Part shown: piece by piece, positions 54,346 through 64,000 of the stretch | Position numbering within the stretch: the first letter of the stretch is position 1 | How the letters are laid out: every line of letters starts with the position of its first letter | Origin: Serpula lacrymans var. lacrymans S7.9 | Lineage: Eukaryota; Basidiomycota; Agaricomycetes; Boletales; Serpulaceae | Direction of reading: 5' to 3' | Assembly (NCBI RefSeq): GCF_000218685.1 | Contig: NW_006763290.1 | Span: 987,329-1,051,328, forward strand | DNA length: 64,000 nucleotides | Made by a program: the position numbers and the translations under genes | Notes under the pieces: model-generated | Database searches by the model: none | What the model was told of the DNA's origin: nothing | What the model saw: the letters and a program-made list of their open reading frames with translations, nothing else

Positions 54346-54827
54346 TCTGGTGTGTGCATAAAGCTCCAATCTTCTCTACTCTGTCCATTATCAGATAGAA
54401 CAAGCCTATAGACTGTGAAGCTCGCCTGCATTGCCTCAGTTTGCTGTTGCCTAGAGCCTCTCTCAGTCTGCGGTGTTTGGGGAGCTTAAGTCACTTTGTT
54501 GACTCATATACAAGCCCTATTAACCAACACTGTCTCGAGGCGATTTCTCTGTTAATATCAGTGTGGAATTGAAAGAAGAACACAGGCGTAACCCTGTAGC
54601 AGCACTAGGAAGCCTTAGCACCCTCCTGGATCGCTTTTGGACGCTTTTTGGACCCTATTTGGACCTATCCTTGCGCTTTCTGACCCTCTCCATATCCTCT
54701 CTCTACCGCCTCACCATCTTATCTGCTCGCCTCCTACTGTTGCCCATTGTCTTTGCCACTATTCCATCGCCTATAGCCGTCTCCTACATCATTTATCATT
54801 GCTCTATTGTCTTATACAACACCCATC

Positions 54828-55733
54828 ATGTCTGACTCTGATCCCAAGTTCCATCCCTTGTCTGGCACTAACTACCCCCAGTGGAGTGGTGAAATGCAAG
54901 CTTGGTTGATGACCAAGGGACTGTGGAGGCTCGTCTCTGGCGCTGAAAAGTGTCCTGGGACTGACACTGAAGCAATAGAGAAATGGGAGTTGAGAGCTGA
55001 AAAGGCTGCTGGTGCATTATACCTCAATGTCACCAAAGAGCAGCGCATCCATCTTGATGGCATCATTGATGATCCTGTCAAGATCTGGGAGAAACTGGCA
55101 ATTGTGCACATCTCTAAGAAGCATGGGACGAGATTTAATGCCTATGACGACTTCTTCTCTATCAGAAAGAAGGAGGACGAGTCCCTGCAGGCTCTCATGA
55201 CCAGAATTGACAAAGGCATGCATCAGATTCAAAATCTTTGTCCTACTGGCTTCTCATTGTCTGAATTGGATGATGAATTGACATGCATGGCCATGATTAG
55301 GGCGCTTCCTGATCAATATGCCCACTTCACTTCATCTTTACTACTTCTGGGCACCTTGGACAAGACCCAGCTCAGGGATGCTTTCCTTGCTGAAGAGGTC
55401 AATCGCCGTCGTCGTGCTGAAGTCGATTCTGCCTTGCATTCTTCGTCTACCACTGCCAATAGCACCTGCACCCATCCTAACTGCCATCATTGCAACCAAT
55501 CCACCACCTCTACTCGCGTTCAGTGTGATTTCTGTGGTTTACTTGGTCATACCCAAGACAAATGCCACAGATACATAGCTAGTCGCCAACAGGCAGTGGA
55601 GGGTGCTAAGAATCGCTACAAGCGTGGCAATAAGGCTCAGGCAGGCTCCAGCAACTCTCAGAATACCTCTCAGCAGCCCAAATCTTCGCCCAACAATGCC
55701 AATTCATCTACTGTGGTCACTGAATCAGCTTGA
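54828..55733 (+). CDS. Copia B Gag
   Basis: ATG 54828 starts MSDSDPKFHPLSGTNYPQW, the usual copia Gag opening, and gives 301 residues to TGA 55731-55733. It contains WLMTKGLWRLVSG, a UBN2-type middle (SKKHGTRFNAYDDFFSIRKK) and one CCHC zinc knuckle CDFCGLLGHTQDKC near residue 240 that binds RNA in the particle. It ends VVTESA. The same frame continues after the TGA into protease and pol; the sister element at 28 kb has AGA at this codon, so the stop is probably a mutation rather than a normal gag terminus. Confidence 0.92.
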   Translation: MSDSDPKFHPLSGTNYPQWSGEMQAWLMTKGLWRLVSGAEKCPGTDTEAIEKWELRAEKAAGALYLNVTKEQRIHLDGIIDDPVKIWEKLAIVHISKKHGTRFNAYDDFFSIRKKEDESLQALMTRIDKGMHQIQNLCPTGFSLSELDDELTCMAMIRALPDQYAHFTSSLLLLGTLDKTQLRDAFLAEEVNRRRRAEVDSALHSSSTTANSTCTHPNCHHCNQSTTSTRVQCDFCGLLGHTQDKCHRYIASRQQAVEGAKNRYKRGNKAQAGSSNSQNTSQQPKSSPNNANSSTVVTESA

Positions 55734-58700
55734 AATGCAAGTTTTCGTTCCATTCATCCCTCTGATCCTCATTGCCCTCTCCAACTTGATGCTGACATTG
55801 ATTGGAATGCAGACACAGGCGCCACTTCTCATATGACACCTCATCGTCATTGGGTGCACCACTATACCCCATATTGTGTGCCAATCAAGCTGGCTGATCA
55901 CACTGTTGTCTATTCAGCTGGTGTTGGTACTGTGGTGTTTAATCCTGTGATGAATGGCAAAGTGGCTAGGGCTGTGGAATTCTCTAGAGTGCTCCATGTA
56001 CCAGATCTTCGAAATAATCTCCTCTCAGTCTTGTATTTAACTCGTCAAAGTGGTTTCAATGTCACTATTTTGTCTCATTCCATGTCCTTTATGCGTGACA
56101 ACACTCTCTTGTTCACTGCAACTATCAATGACAACAATGCAGCATTCCTTGATGGATCTACTGCTGCTTGTGTTGAATTGGGACATTTTACTGCGACTAT
56201 ACCACTTGATTTGATGCTCTGGCATCGCAGATTGGCTCACCACCATCATGCTGATGTCAAGAGACTGATACAGAGAGATCTGGTCACTGGGCTTACACTG
56301 GAATCCAAGGCTGCTCCTGATCCTGTCTGTGAACCGTGCTTGTCTGGCAAGATGCATGCCAATCCATTCCCCTCATCTGATACTCGCTCTGCTCATCCTT
56401 TGGACCTCATCCATTCTGATGTACACCAAGTCTCTTCCCCCACATTCTCTGGTTATCGCTACTGGGTCACCTTCATTGACGATCACAGTCGATTCCGTGT
56501 TGTTGTGCCTCTCAAGGCCAAGTCAGATGTCTTTGATGCTTTCAAGAGATTCAAGGCTTATGCTGAGACTCAATTGGAGCGTAAAATCAAGGCTCTGCGC
56601 AATGACAAAGGGGGAGAGTATATGTCCAAGGAATTTGAGAAATTCACAGATGACCATGGGATTGTCAGACAGCATACCACCAGGAATCGTCCTCAGCAGA
56701 ATGGTGTGGCAGAGCGAGCAAACAGACTTCTGACTGAGCGTATTACTGCCATGTTATCAGAGTCTGCATTGCCTAACAACTTCTGGGGTGAATGTCTGTC
56801 CACTTTGGTGCATGTCTGGAACAGGTGTCCCACTGATGCAGTGGCCCATGCCACTCCATTTGAGTTGTGGTATGAATGCAAGCCTGACATGTCTCACCTT
56901 CGCGTTTGGGGCTGCACTGCCTATGTGCATGTGCAAAAGGACAAAAGAGGCGTCTTTGGCTCTCATATGGAGAAATGTGTGTTTATTGGTTACCCTGAGG
57001 GGTACAAGGGATGGAAATTCTACAATCCTACCACCAAGCGCACTATTATCTCTGAGAGAGCTGATTTTGATGAGCGCTACTTCCCTGGCTTGAAGAGGTC
57101 TTCTGACAATGTCCCACCTCCACCTCCCACTCCACCTTCGCTATCCATGCCATTGGGCCTGATTGAGGATGTCCCTGCACCAGGTCCAGGGGGAGATATG
57201 GGCCCACCAGCTGCACTTCAGCAGCCTCAGCCATTGCCTGACAATGGGCCTCATTTGGACCTTGATGCAAAACCACCTGTGAATCAACCTCCTGAGCTTC
57301 CAAATCACCCTCCTCATCGCTCACCTTCTCCTGACTTGCCTATTGCACTGAGACGCCCTGTAAGGGCTAGGAGACCACCTAGACCATGGTGGCTTCAACA
57401 CAGACAACCTACTCCTGCCATTGAGAGTGATGACAGTGATTCTGAGGCAGTTGATGATGAAGTAGCACACTTTGGAGACTCTGCTGAGCCTAGGTCGTTT
57501 GCAGATGCAATGAAGCATCCTGATGCAGATAAATGGAGAGAGGCAGCCATGGAAGAGCTTCAAGCTCATGAGCGCAATGGTACTTGGTCACTAGTGGAAC
57601 TACCTCCTGGAGTCAAGGCTATTGGTGGCAAATGGGTCTTCAAGATCAAGCGCAACTCAGATGGCACTGTTGAGCGCTACAAGGCCAGATATGTGGCCAA
57701 AGGTTATAACCAGCGCCCTGGCTTTGATTTCCTCGAAATATTTGCACCTACTGTCCGCATATCATCCATCAGAGTTGTCCTTGCCATTGCAGCCATCCAC
57801 AACCTCCATTTGCGCTCCATTGACATTTCCCATGCATTCCTGAATGGAGTCATGGATGTCAAGGTCTACATGCATCAGCCAGAGGGATTCCATCAGGGTC
57901 CTCGCAATCTTGTTTGCCAGTTGGGCAAGGCCATCTATGGGACAAAGCAGGGAGGCAGAATGTGGAACCAGAAGATGCACACTGTGCTTGAAAAACTCGG
58001 ATTCAAGCGTACTTATTCAGACTCTGCCATCTATGTCTTTAACAGAGCTGATGTGCGCATTATCCTGCCTGTCTTTGTTGATGACATGACACTGGCATCC
58101 ACTTCTACTTCTGCACTTGACCAAGCTGTCAAGGACCTCTCCCTGCACTTTAAGCTTCGTGATCTTGGCCCTACTTCTTACCTACTTGGCATTTCCATCA
58201 CTAGAGACCTAAGTAATTGCACCATCTCCCTCTCCCAACATCAGTACACTCTGGACATTCTGGAGCGCTTTGGCATGAAGGACTGCAAGCCTGTGTCCAC
58301 TCCCATGGATCCTGGTTTGCGCCTCACCAAGGACATGTCTCCCAAAACATCCAGTGATGCTGCTTTGATGAAGGACATTCCCTACCTTGCTGCTGTTGGT
58401 GCTCTGATGTATCTGGCCACTACAACTCGTCCTGACATTGCCTACACTGTTGGAGTCCTTGCCAGATATAACTCTAATCCTGGTCTTACTCACTGGAGCG
58501 CTGTCAAGCACTTGTTCCGCTACTTGCAAGGCACCCTTGATCATTCCCTTGTCCTTGGTCCTGATCCCAATTCCACTGAACTCTTCACCACTTTCTCTGA
58601 TGCTGATCATGGTGGTGACAAGGACTCTGGTCGTTCTACTGGTGCCTATATTGTCAAGATGGGATCTGGTGCTGTCTCCTGGAGCTCCAAGCTTCAGAAC

Positions 58701-59060
58701 ATTGTTGCTCTGTCCACCACTGAAGCAGAATACATTGCTGCTGTTGAGGCTGGCAAAGAGATTTGCTGGATGCGAAATTTGTTGAAGGAAATGGGCTATC
58801 CTATCACCTCTCCTTCCACCCTTCATATTGACAACCAATCTGCCATCTCTGTATCCAAGAACCCTGAGCACCATGGTTGGATGAAACACCTTGATCTGCG
58901 ATGGCATTGGTTGAGAGATGTTGTTGACTCTGGGCAGATTGCTCCTACCTTTGTTCCCACTGCTGAAATGCCTGCAGACTTGTTGACCAAGGCTCTTGCC
59001 AAGCCTAAAGTGGAAGTGTTCAGGAAGATGATGGGACTTATTAGATCAGGGGGGAGCTGA
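55734..59060 (+). CDS. Copia B Pol (protease, integrase, RT, RNase H)
   Basis: The open frame runs from the codon after TGA 55731 to TGA 59058. Protease active site DTGATSHM (D at 55812) lies before the first ATG (55833), so an independent start there would lose it. Next: integrase zinc finger LWHRRLAHHHHADV...CEPCLSGKM, core LIHSDVHQ / LRNDKGGEY / RPQQNGVAER (D, D, E all present); linker PPRPWWLQHRQPTPA; RT KARYVAKGYNQRPGFDF, AFLNGVMDVKVYMHQPEGF, VFVDDMTLAS; RNase H FSDADHGGDKDSGRSTG, LSTTEAEY, HIDNQSA. The C-terminus is KMMGLIRSGGS. All catalytic residues look intact. It needs readthrough of, or complementation for, the TGA. Confidence 0.93.
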   Translation, partial: NASFRSIHPSDPHCPLQLDADIDWNADTGATSHMTPHRHWVHHYTPYCVPIKLADHTVVYSAGVGTVVFNPVMNGKVARAVEFSRVLHVPDLRNNLLSVLYLTRQSGFNVTILSHSMSFMRDNTLLFTATINDNNAAFLDGSTAACVELGHFTATIPLDLMLWHRRLAHHHHADVKRLIQRDLVTGLTLESKAAPDPVCEPCLSGKMHANPFPSSDTRSAHPLDLIHSDVHQVSSPTFSGYRYWVTFIDDHSRFRVVVPLKAKSDVFDAFKRFKAYAETQLERKIKALRNDKGGEYMSKEFEKFTDDHGIVRQHTTRNRPQQNGVAERANRLLTERITAMLSESALPNNFWGECLSTLVHVWNRCPTDAVAHATPFELWYECKPDMSHLRVWGCTAYVHVQKDKRGVFGSHMEKCVFIGYPEGYKGWKFYNPTTKRTIISERADFDERYFPGLKRSSDNVPPPPPTPPSLSMPLGLIEDVPAPGPGGDMGPPAALQQPQPLPDNGPHLDLDAKPPVNQPPELPNHPPHRSPSPDLPIALRRPVRARRPPRPWWLQHRQPTPAIESDDSDSEAVDDEVAHFGDSAEPRSFADAMKHPDADKWREAAMEELQAHERNGTWSLVELPPGVKAIGGKWVFKIKRNSDGTVERYKARYVAKGYNQRPGFDFLEIFAPTVRISSIRVVLAIAAIHNLHLRSIDISHAFLNGVMDVKVYMHQPEGFHQGPRNLVCQLGKAIYGTKQGGRMWNQKMHTVLEKLGFKRTYSDSAIYVFNRADVRIILPVFVDDMTLASTSTSALDQAVKDLSLHFKLRDLGPTSYLLGISITRDLSNCTISLSQHQYTLDILERFGMKDCKPVSTPMDPGLRLTKDMSPKTSSDAALMKDIPYLAAVGALMYLATTTRPDIAYTVGVLARYNSNPGLTHWSAVKHLFRYLQGTLDHSLVLGPDPNSTELFTTFSDADHGGDKDSGRSTGAYIVKMGSGAVSWSSKLQNIVALSTTEAEYIAAVEAGKEICWMRNLLKEMGYPITSPSTLHIDNQSAISVSKNPEHHGWMKHLDLRWHWLRDVVDSGQIAPTFVPTAEMPADLLTKALAKPKVEVFRKMMGLIRSGGS

Positions 59061-59089
59061 TTCTTGGGAGGTGCAGCATCAGGGGGGAG

Positions 59090-59409
59090 TGTTAGTTTTG
59101 GTGATTCTGCACCTTTGTGCTACCTATATATTTTCATTCCTTTCTCTATCTATTCTTCTATCATTCACTATTGATTGTGTTCTCTATTATTTCGCCTTTA
59201 TGGCTGCTTTGTTTACCTTTGTTTACAAAACTTCGGACAGTACTGCAGAGTCCAATGCTTCCTATTCTCTAGTTACTCACATTGGACTCTAGGTACTGTA
59301 TACCTGTCATACTCTCTAATAATATAGTTACTCACATTGGACTCTAGTTCCAGTCCCTGATTGCTCTCAGCAAGTGGCTAGACACTTCCTTCAAGCTTTG
59401 TTCTTAATA
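59090..59409 (+). repeat. 3' LTR of copia B
   Basis: Preceded by the polypurine tract CAGGGGGGAG. No difference from the 5' LTR was found on direct reading over 320 bp. Followed by GAAAG. Confidence 0.95.
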
Positions 59410-59822
59410 GAAAGTACGTAAAAATTATAGTACAATACCCTGGTCTGAACAGTTGTCAGGGGGTGGTCCACTTGTTAGGCTGTCAACCCTTCTCCAGACT
59501 GGCGGAGGCAAGTGCCCAGCCTGGTCAGAGGAAAACAAAGAAGAAGTTTTGTATTTAAATCTGATCAACAGTGGTTCCATACCAAATGCTGAGCTAAAGT
59601 ACTCCCCTTAACACTGGGGGCCGTGTATGGTTTGGTTGTAACCTCTCTGGTAGCTTGGAACAAAGAGCTTGCAATGAACTTGGGGTACACATTTTGTTTC
59701 TGCTGGCTAGCAAAAGCTCAACGCCAGTCTGGCACCAAAGTCTTATCTTTCAAAAGATGTCCACTTGACCATGTGGTCTGGGTTTGCACAAAGTGCGAGA
59801 GAGTAATAAGAGCAAGTCCTAA
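59410..59822. other. Intergenic, no gene recognised
   Basis: Right flank of copia B; short frames only. Confidence 0.4.
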
Positions 59823-60078
59823 TGTAACAACCAAGAGTTTGTATACTCTGGCGCACAACTCAGACAAGCAGTAGTGAAGTGAGTGGGAGTGGTCACCCCT
59901 TAAAATAGGACCGAGTTAGTTGTGGGTAAACAACAGGAGGACTCGCTAAGGAGTCTCCTTGATCTATTGGGGTTTATATACATCTACAGACTATTTGTAC
60001 ATATGTACTATACAGTTAATGAAGGCAGTGGCTGATGATGTCATAGGGCACAGCCTGTGTGACCAGCTCCACTGCGTA
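59823..60078 (+). repeat. Truncated LTR, family A
   Basis: Starts TGTAACAACCAAGAGTTTG and follows the family through the ACTCGCTAAGGAGTCTCC block and CCAGCTCCACTGCGT, then ends ~150 bp short of the usual 3' end. Confidence 0.85.
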
Positions 60079-60101
60079 ACTCCCTGATTAGTCTTACATA
60101 C

Positions 60102-60210
60102 TGTAATAATCAAAGTTTTATACTCTGGTGCACAACTAATACAGGCAGATAGGATAAGTGAAGGAGTGGATAAACCCCCTTAGAGGTAGGACTGAGTTAG
60201 TTGTGGGTAG
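60102..60210 (+). repeat. Second truncated LTR, family A, in tandem
   Basis: TGTAATAATCAAAGTTTTATACTCTGG... matches the first ~110 bp of family A and stops after GAGTTAGTTGTGGGTA. It lies 23 bp after the truncated copy at 59823 in the same orientation. Confidence 0.8.
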
Positions 60211-60740
60211 TGTTGCCACAGTCTCGGGTAAAACTGGCTTTTTAACCAAGCTGAACTATTATGTCATGTGACTGGATTGAGCTGTGATTGCTATGAATTA
60301 TGTGGCTATAAATAGTTATGACATAATATTAACTGGTTTGCAGGCCTAGACATATCAGGTTGGTAAACCTTTGGAAGGCTATGCCATAAAATTCATAATT
60401 GTTTTAGTGATTTTATGTATTGCCCACATTATAAAACTCAGATATACCTTGATCAAAACTTTCCATTTTTAGTGATAAAATCTGACCTTTGGATCTACAA
60501 CAATACAAGGATGGAACTCACTGCTCTAAGGAAAAGTGAAGTCATTGAAAATAGTGAATGTATATTATATATTATAGTGGTACTTTACCTATTTTAATGG
60601 CTTGCCAATAGCGGTGCCACAGAACTAGCCTCCTGCAAAAATGGTTAAAGCACTGAGTTTTTTAATACAGTAGTGTTTGTTTAGCAATAGCTTTTAATCC
60701 AAACAAACAGATTTTGGATCTCAGAAAAATCTTCAAGAGT
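60211..60740. other. Intergenic, no gene recognised
   Basis: AT-rich sequence with short frames only. Confidence 0.4.
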
Positions 60741-61600
60741 AACTTGGTAACTTGAAGTCATAATCACAATATGGAAGCCAACCAAGGTTTCCAGCATGTC
60801 AAACACTTCAAAGTACAGCACAGCCATATATTATATTCAAGTTGTCAACTGACGCAAATCTAGCATCAATCTTATAAACAATCTCTCAAAGAAGTTCACG
60901 TATCTTTGGCTCTCACATTGTTAAAATTTGATCATGAACTTCAAGTGGGATATTCTAGTTGTCATATTGCTCACCATTTATTAACATGGATATGATAATC
61001 AGTCATATTTCTATGGGCATCCAGCAATCCCAGTGCAATGACTTGGAAGTAATTTCCTATATTATAATTTATTATCTCCGTGGATCTCTTCCATCGCAGG
61101 GAATCAAGGGAAGCAAAGAGAAGAAGTACAGACTTATTAAGATGAAGGAACCTCACACTACGCCTGCTGCACTATGTCATGTTCTTCCCAAAGAATTTCA
61201 TGACTTCCTCTTGTATACGTGTTCACTTGCCTACAGTCAGGATTCAAACTGTGATTTATTGAGCTGCAGCTTGGCTAAGCTAGCTGCGGCAACACTAGTC
61301 AGGATCAACACAGTCCTCAACACATGCAGAGCATGGAGGACTGCTGACTATTCCTTTTGCCTCAGTGGTGTCCGGTTTGTTTTCCAGGACTGTTGCAGCG
61401 GCACAAATGTTTGTGGCACTGGAGGGGGACTCAAGCCGCAGCTTTGTGTTGTGCCCAGCTTGTCCACAGAACAGACAGAGATAGTTGTCAAAATAGTGTT
61501 TGCATTCTTCTGTTACACTTTCTGTGAATGCTTATTTCTTTCTCTTATCAGACTACTCATTCCCTTTTACTTATTGGTTATACCATTAGACCAATGACTT
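60741..61600 (+). pseudogene. Casein kinase 1-like kinase relic
   Basis: The frame 60959-61597 contains MGIQQSQCNDLEVISYIIIY, YLRGSLPSQGIKGSKEKKYR and a PKEFHDFLLYTCSLAYSQDS block. These correspond to the CK1 C-lobe signatures G.EQSRRDDLES..Y...YF.RGSLPWQG and PTEF..YL.YCR.L.F.D.PDY. Here the W of LPWQG is S and the RRDD pair is QCND. A further stretch KVQHSHILYSS near 60820 may be the N-lobe. The catalytic loop and DFG motif are not found. After ~61290 the frame is unrelated and hydrophobic. It is a decayed, truncated copy, probably dispersed by transposition. Confidence 0.6.
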
Positions 61601-61839
61601 AAATTGTTTCATGAACACCCTTACTTTCATTGGACTTCTCTTACCTTGTATAGTTCTCATCCTGCAATTGAAAATCCTACCCTGGATAGAACTTAACTCC
61701 TATCTCTGATCTCATTTCCTATAAATAACCATGTAACTATAGTAGTATTCCCCCGATACAATTCTAAGCAGTGTTCAGCTTAACTAGCTTAAACCCACTT
61801 GAACCTCGGATGGGAGAACCTCTACTTTTACCTTACCTT
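61601..61839. other. Spacer, nothing recognised
   Basis: No gene; a weak 5S-rRNA-like string near 61770-61825 was considered and rejected. Confidence 0.4.
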
Positions 61840-62830
61840 TAAACCTATCTTACAATAGGCCTCTACTGGAGTGAGTTTACCATTTTTGCCCAGCAAGCTG
61901 GGCAAGTCTGGAATTTTCAGAGCAGACAAGTAAGAGTGCATATGGTGAGAATTGGAATGGGACAATGGGCTGCCACAAGATGCAGGCTTTGCAGAGGATG
62001 ATGAGGATATAATATTGGTATTTGATAAAAATTTGGGCTGGGTGCCAGTTTTTCTACTAACTTCACTGCATTGCTCCCAAAAGCATGAGTCAATGGTTTG
62101 GGTAAGGTTCTGTAACTTTTCAAGGAAGTCTGGCATCCCAGTGTAGGAATTCTGTCCTTGTCCTTGAAGGAAGTTCCTGGTGAGACTGGTGATAAAGTGT
62201 GCCTCCGCCCCATCCTTGGATATGGGAGGTGAGAAAATTGAACTCAACCATGTACTTGTTCAAACATCAGTTCTTGCTCATCATGGGGTGTGCAATCTGG
62301 GACTCCATGTTTCCAGTGGGGTTATGAGGCCCAAAGTTGGAATGGAGTTCAGAGAGAAACTCGGAGTAATTGTCCAAACAGGGACTGTGGTGAAATTGAA
62401 ATTGTCTGGGGTCAGGATTTCCGGCTTAAACCAATCCAATGCTATTCTTTTGAGGAAGGAAATAGTGTCATTAACCTTTGCCCAGTTGGTGCGGAACACA
62501 TGTTGTTAAAGTTCAGTTAACACTGCACAATGAAGAAGCAAAGCTTCCTGGGATCAGAGTCATCAAAGGTGTCAAGCTCTCTAATCTTAGTGCATGTGGA
62601 ACCACCATTGGGGTTGCATATAGAGAATTTGGCAAGCAAGGTGATTGCCTGGGCCAGAGTGAGGTCTTCTATGTCCTCATTCTCTGGCTCATCACGAGGT
62701 AGCTTAGCAGGAGCAAGTATCAGAGAGTCTGGGGCTGGGGTTGGGGTAATTGGGAAGGATCGGAGAACCCCTTAGGGTTTAAGGAGAGGTCAGACATTGG
62801 GGAGCCGTGGAAATGGAGGGCATGTGTTTG
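61840..62830 (-). pseudogene. Ty3/Gypsy gag relic
   Basis: Minus strand, N to C: DIEDLTLAQAITLLANS (~62660), WAKVNDTISFLKRIALDWF, then KPEILTPDNFNF (~62470), SEFLSELHSNFGP-type sequence (~62350), VEFNFLTSHIQGWGGG (~62230), FLEKLQNLTQTIDSCFWEQC and SEVSRKTGTQPKFLSNTN (~62110), and a Ser-rich tail with SLLGKNGKLTPVE (~61880). The order KV..A..YLKG.ALDWFEP, F..EL..NFGP, YNVEFN..A..V.GWG, L..LAQ.IDARYWER is that of basidiomycete Gypsy Gag. Several frame changes. It stops before the zinc knuckle. Confidence 0.75.
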
Positions 62831-63118
62831 ACCATGGGAGAGATACAGAGGGTCTGGGAAGTGTCAGTTTGAATATACTGACAGAACCGTAACCTTCAGA
62901 GTTGTCTGAGTTCAGAGGACAGAGGTGCGCTATGGGGAACAGAGTATGAGGCTGGGAGTCAGCTTAGCTCATGTGCAAGGCCTTTCTACGGACCTCAGTC
63001 CCTAACTCAATGGAGTGAGCAGGGAGAGAGTGGAGGATGAAAGTAGAGTAGAGTAAAGATCCTTCAGAGAAGGACTAGAATACTTAGACAAGAACTTGGG
63101 TAAAAAGGTGTGTGGAAC
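62831..63118. other. Boundary between two Gypsy relics
   Basis: A pol 3' end on the right (63119) and a gag on the left (61840-62830), both minus strand, are separated by ~290 bp. In an element gag should lie upstream of pol, so these belong to different copies and this spacer probably contains LTR remnants. No clear TG...CA ends were found. Confidence 0.4.
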
Positions 63119-63998
63119 TTATTGATATTCAAACTGCAGGAGCAGAGTACAGGAGTTATGTGTAAGTTTGTCTACCAACAAACCCAGTGGTCTTATGTAG
63201 TTTTCTCCGTGGACTTTGGTTTGTTTGTACAGAGTTAGAAGGGTAGCGTGGAATACAGGATGGATTTTCCACATGTCTGGGAGTTTTAGTCGGTAGTTAA
63301 CCGGCAATACTTTTTCAAGGATGATAAAGGGTCCTTCTCGTTTCCAATTGAATTTTGGGTAGCATGCTCCTTTCTTTTTTAGGTTAGTTGCTTCTAGCCA
63401 AACCTTTTGTCCAAATGTAAACATGGGTAAAGGATGTTGTGAGTATTTTTGCATGCTTGTTCTTGCCAGCTTGTGGGCTTCTAAAGCTATGACCCTTGCT
63501 TTGAGTAGGCTGGATAGTCTTTTGCTCACTGCCGGTATGTTGGTTGTTATTGGCGTTGCGGGGAGATCCCTAGAGTGGTATCCCATCTGTTCCCAGTGCG
63601 TCAATAGTTTTCCTGTAGGGTGATATTATTATCCCCTTTGTAAGGCTGTGGTCCACCACAACCACTGGCATAAGGCTGTTGTATCCATTGCTTTCTGGTA
63701 GATCTGTGATGAAGTCAACTGGAAGGTTCTTAAATGGTTCTGTACTTTTCAGACCCAAAATTGGTTGGATGGGTATTTTGATCGGATTGGTAATCACCTT
63801 GCTTTGTTGGCATATTGCACATCCTGTGACATAATCTTTGATCATCTGTGTCATACCTGACCAATAGTAATGTCTTGTTACTAATTGGGTTGTTTTTAGC
63901 TGTCCTGGGTGTCCGGCTGTTACCGAATTGTGTTGTTGTTGAATACATGTTTTTCTCTTGGTTCCTGTGGGAATGCAACAGCAACCTTTGTAAAACAC
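63119..63998 (-). pseudogene. Ty3/Gypsy integrase relic, window edge
   Basis: Minus strand, N to C: HNSVTAGHPGQLKTTQLVTR and WSGMTQMIKDYVTGCAICQQ (HHCC zinc finger), LPVDFITDLPESNGYNSLM (first catalytic D), VVVDHSLTKGIIISPYRKTI (63998-63660), then a deletion of the core (second D and E missing), MTHWEQMGYHSRDLPATPIT, FGQKVWLEATNLKKKGACYP, GPFIILEKVLPVNYRLKLPD and KIHPVFHATLLTLYKQTKVH (63604-63119). The C-terminal GPY/F-type domain is intact. The 5' part of pol lies beyond the window. Confidence 0.85.
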
Positions 63999-64000
63999 GT

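Larger units (their letters stand above)
53343..59409 (+). mobile_element. Copia B: nearly intact Ty1/copia element, TSD GAAAG
   Basis: Two 320 bp LTRs (53343-53662, 59090-59409) that look identical by eye flank a 5.4 kb interior. GAAAG repeats at 53338-53342 and 59410-59414. PBS, a ~1.1 kb leader, gag, pol and polypurine tract are all present in order. The only coding defect seen is one TGA (55731-55733) between gag and the protease. LTR identity implies very recent insertion, so the family may still move, perhaps with help from other copies. Confidence 0.96.

Noticed and set aside
61770..61825. 5S-rRNA-like string (CGGATGGGAGAACCTC)
   Set aside because: Similarity is confined to ~20 nt around GGATGGGAGA. 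The rest of a 5S gene is absent on both sides.

Overview
This window reads as a transposon-dense stretch of a basidiomycete nuclear genome, most likely an Agaricomycete (mushroom-forming fungus). Supporting signs are spliced genes with 50-70 bp GT/AG introns and a transposon community typical of that group: copia and chromodomain Gypsy LTR elements, Tc1/mariner, Plavaka-like, KDZ and Tnp2/CACTA-like transposases, a Pif1/Helitron-type helicase, a TET/JBP-like dioxygenase relic and a DUF6698-type gene. The species cannot be fixed from the sequence. Family names come from recognising conserved motifs, not from a search.

Only two genes look like intact host genes. One is a two-exon homeodomain transcription factor (5918-6850, +). 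The other is a three-exon ceramide glucosyltransferase (8452-7052, -). They converge on a 200 bp intergenic region. Almost everything else is mobile DNA or genes broken by it.

Layout: 1-3.0 kb holds copia and Gypsy relics with LTRs. 3.5-4.9 kb is a Tc1/mariner element with long TIRs, split by a solo LTR. 5.9-8.5 kb holds the host genes. 9.2-14.4 kb is a degenerate copia element ('copia D') with a perfect 5 bp target duplication, inserted in an unknown gene. 16.5-18.6 kb is a Plavaka C-terminal relic split by a 228 bp LTR that carries a tRNA-like gene. 19-20 kb is a DUF6698-like relic. 20-24 kb holds unknown and coiled-coil genes and a 61 bp tandem repeat. 24.5-28 kb is a TET/JBP-like relic facing a KDZ transposase relic, with two solo LTRs. 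28.1-33.2 kb is a decayed copia element ('copia E'). 33.3-33.6 kb is the second tRNA-bearing LTR, with an inverted PBS/LTR end beside it. 35-40.4 kb holds solo LTRs and a large Plavaka relic. 41.2-43.1 kb is a Pif1/Helitron helicase relic. 43.5-45 kb is a Tnp2/CACTA-like relic. 47-50 kb holds Gypsy relics on both strands and a doubly nested LTR that includes the third tRNA-bearing copy. 53.3-59.4 kb is a nearly intact copia element ('copia B') with LTRs identical by eye. 59.8-64 kb holds truncated LTRs, a casein-kinase-1-like relic and Gypsy gag and pol relics.

The most unusual item is the 228 bp TG...CA repeat, present three times. Two copies have clean 5 bp target duplications. Its 3' end is a complete Pol III-type unit: a tRNA-Thr(UGU)-like fold with A and B boxes, then TTTT. 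In one place an LTR end of this family abuts the initiator-tRNA primer-binding motif used by the window's copia elements. It therefore looks like the LTR of a copia/TRIM-class element that has captured a tRNA gene, a layout comparable to the 5S-rRNA-bearing Cassandra LTR of plants.
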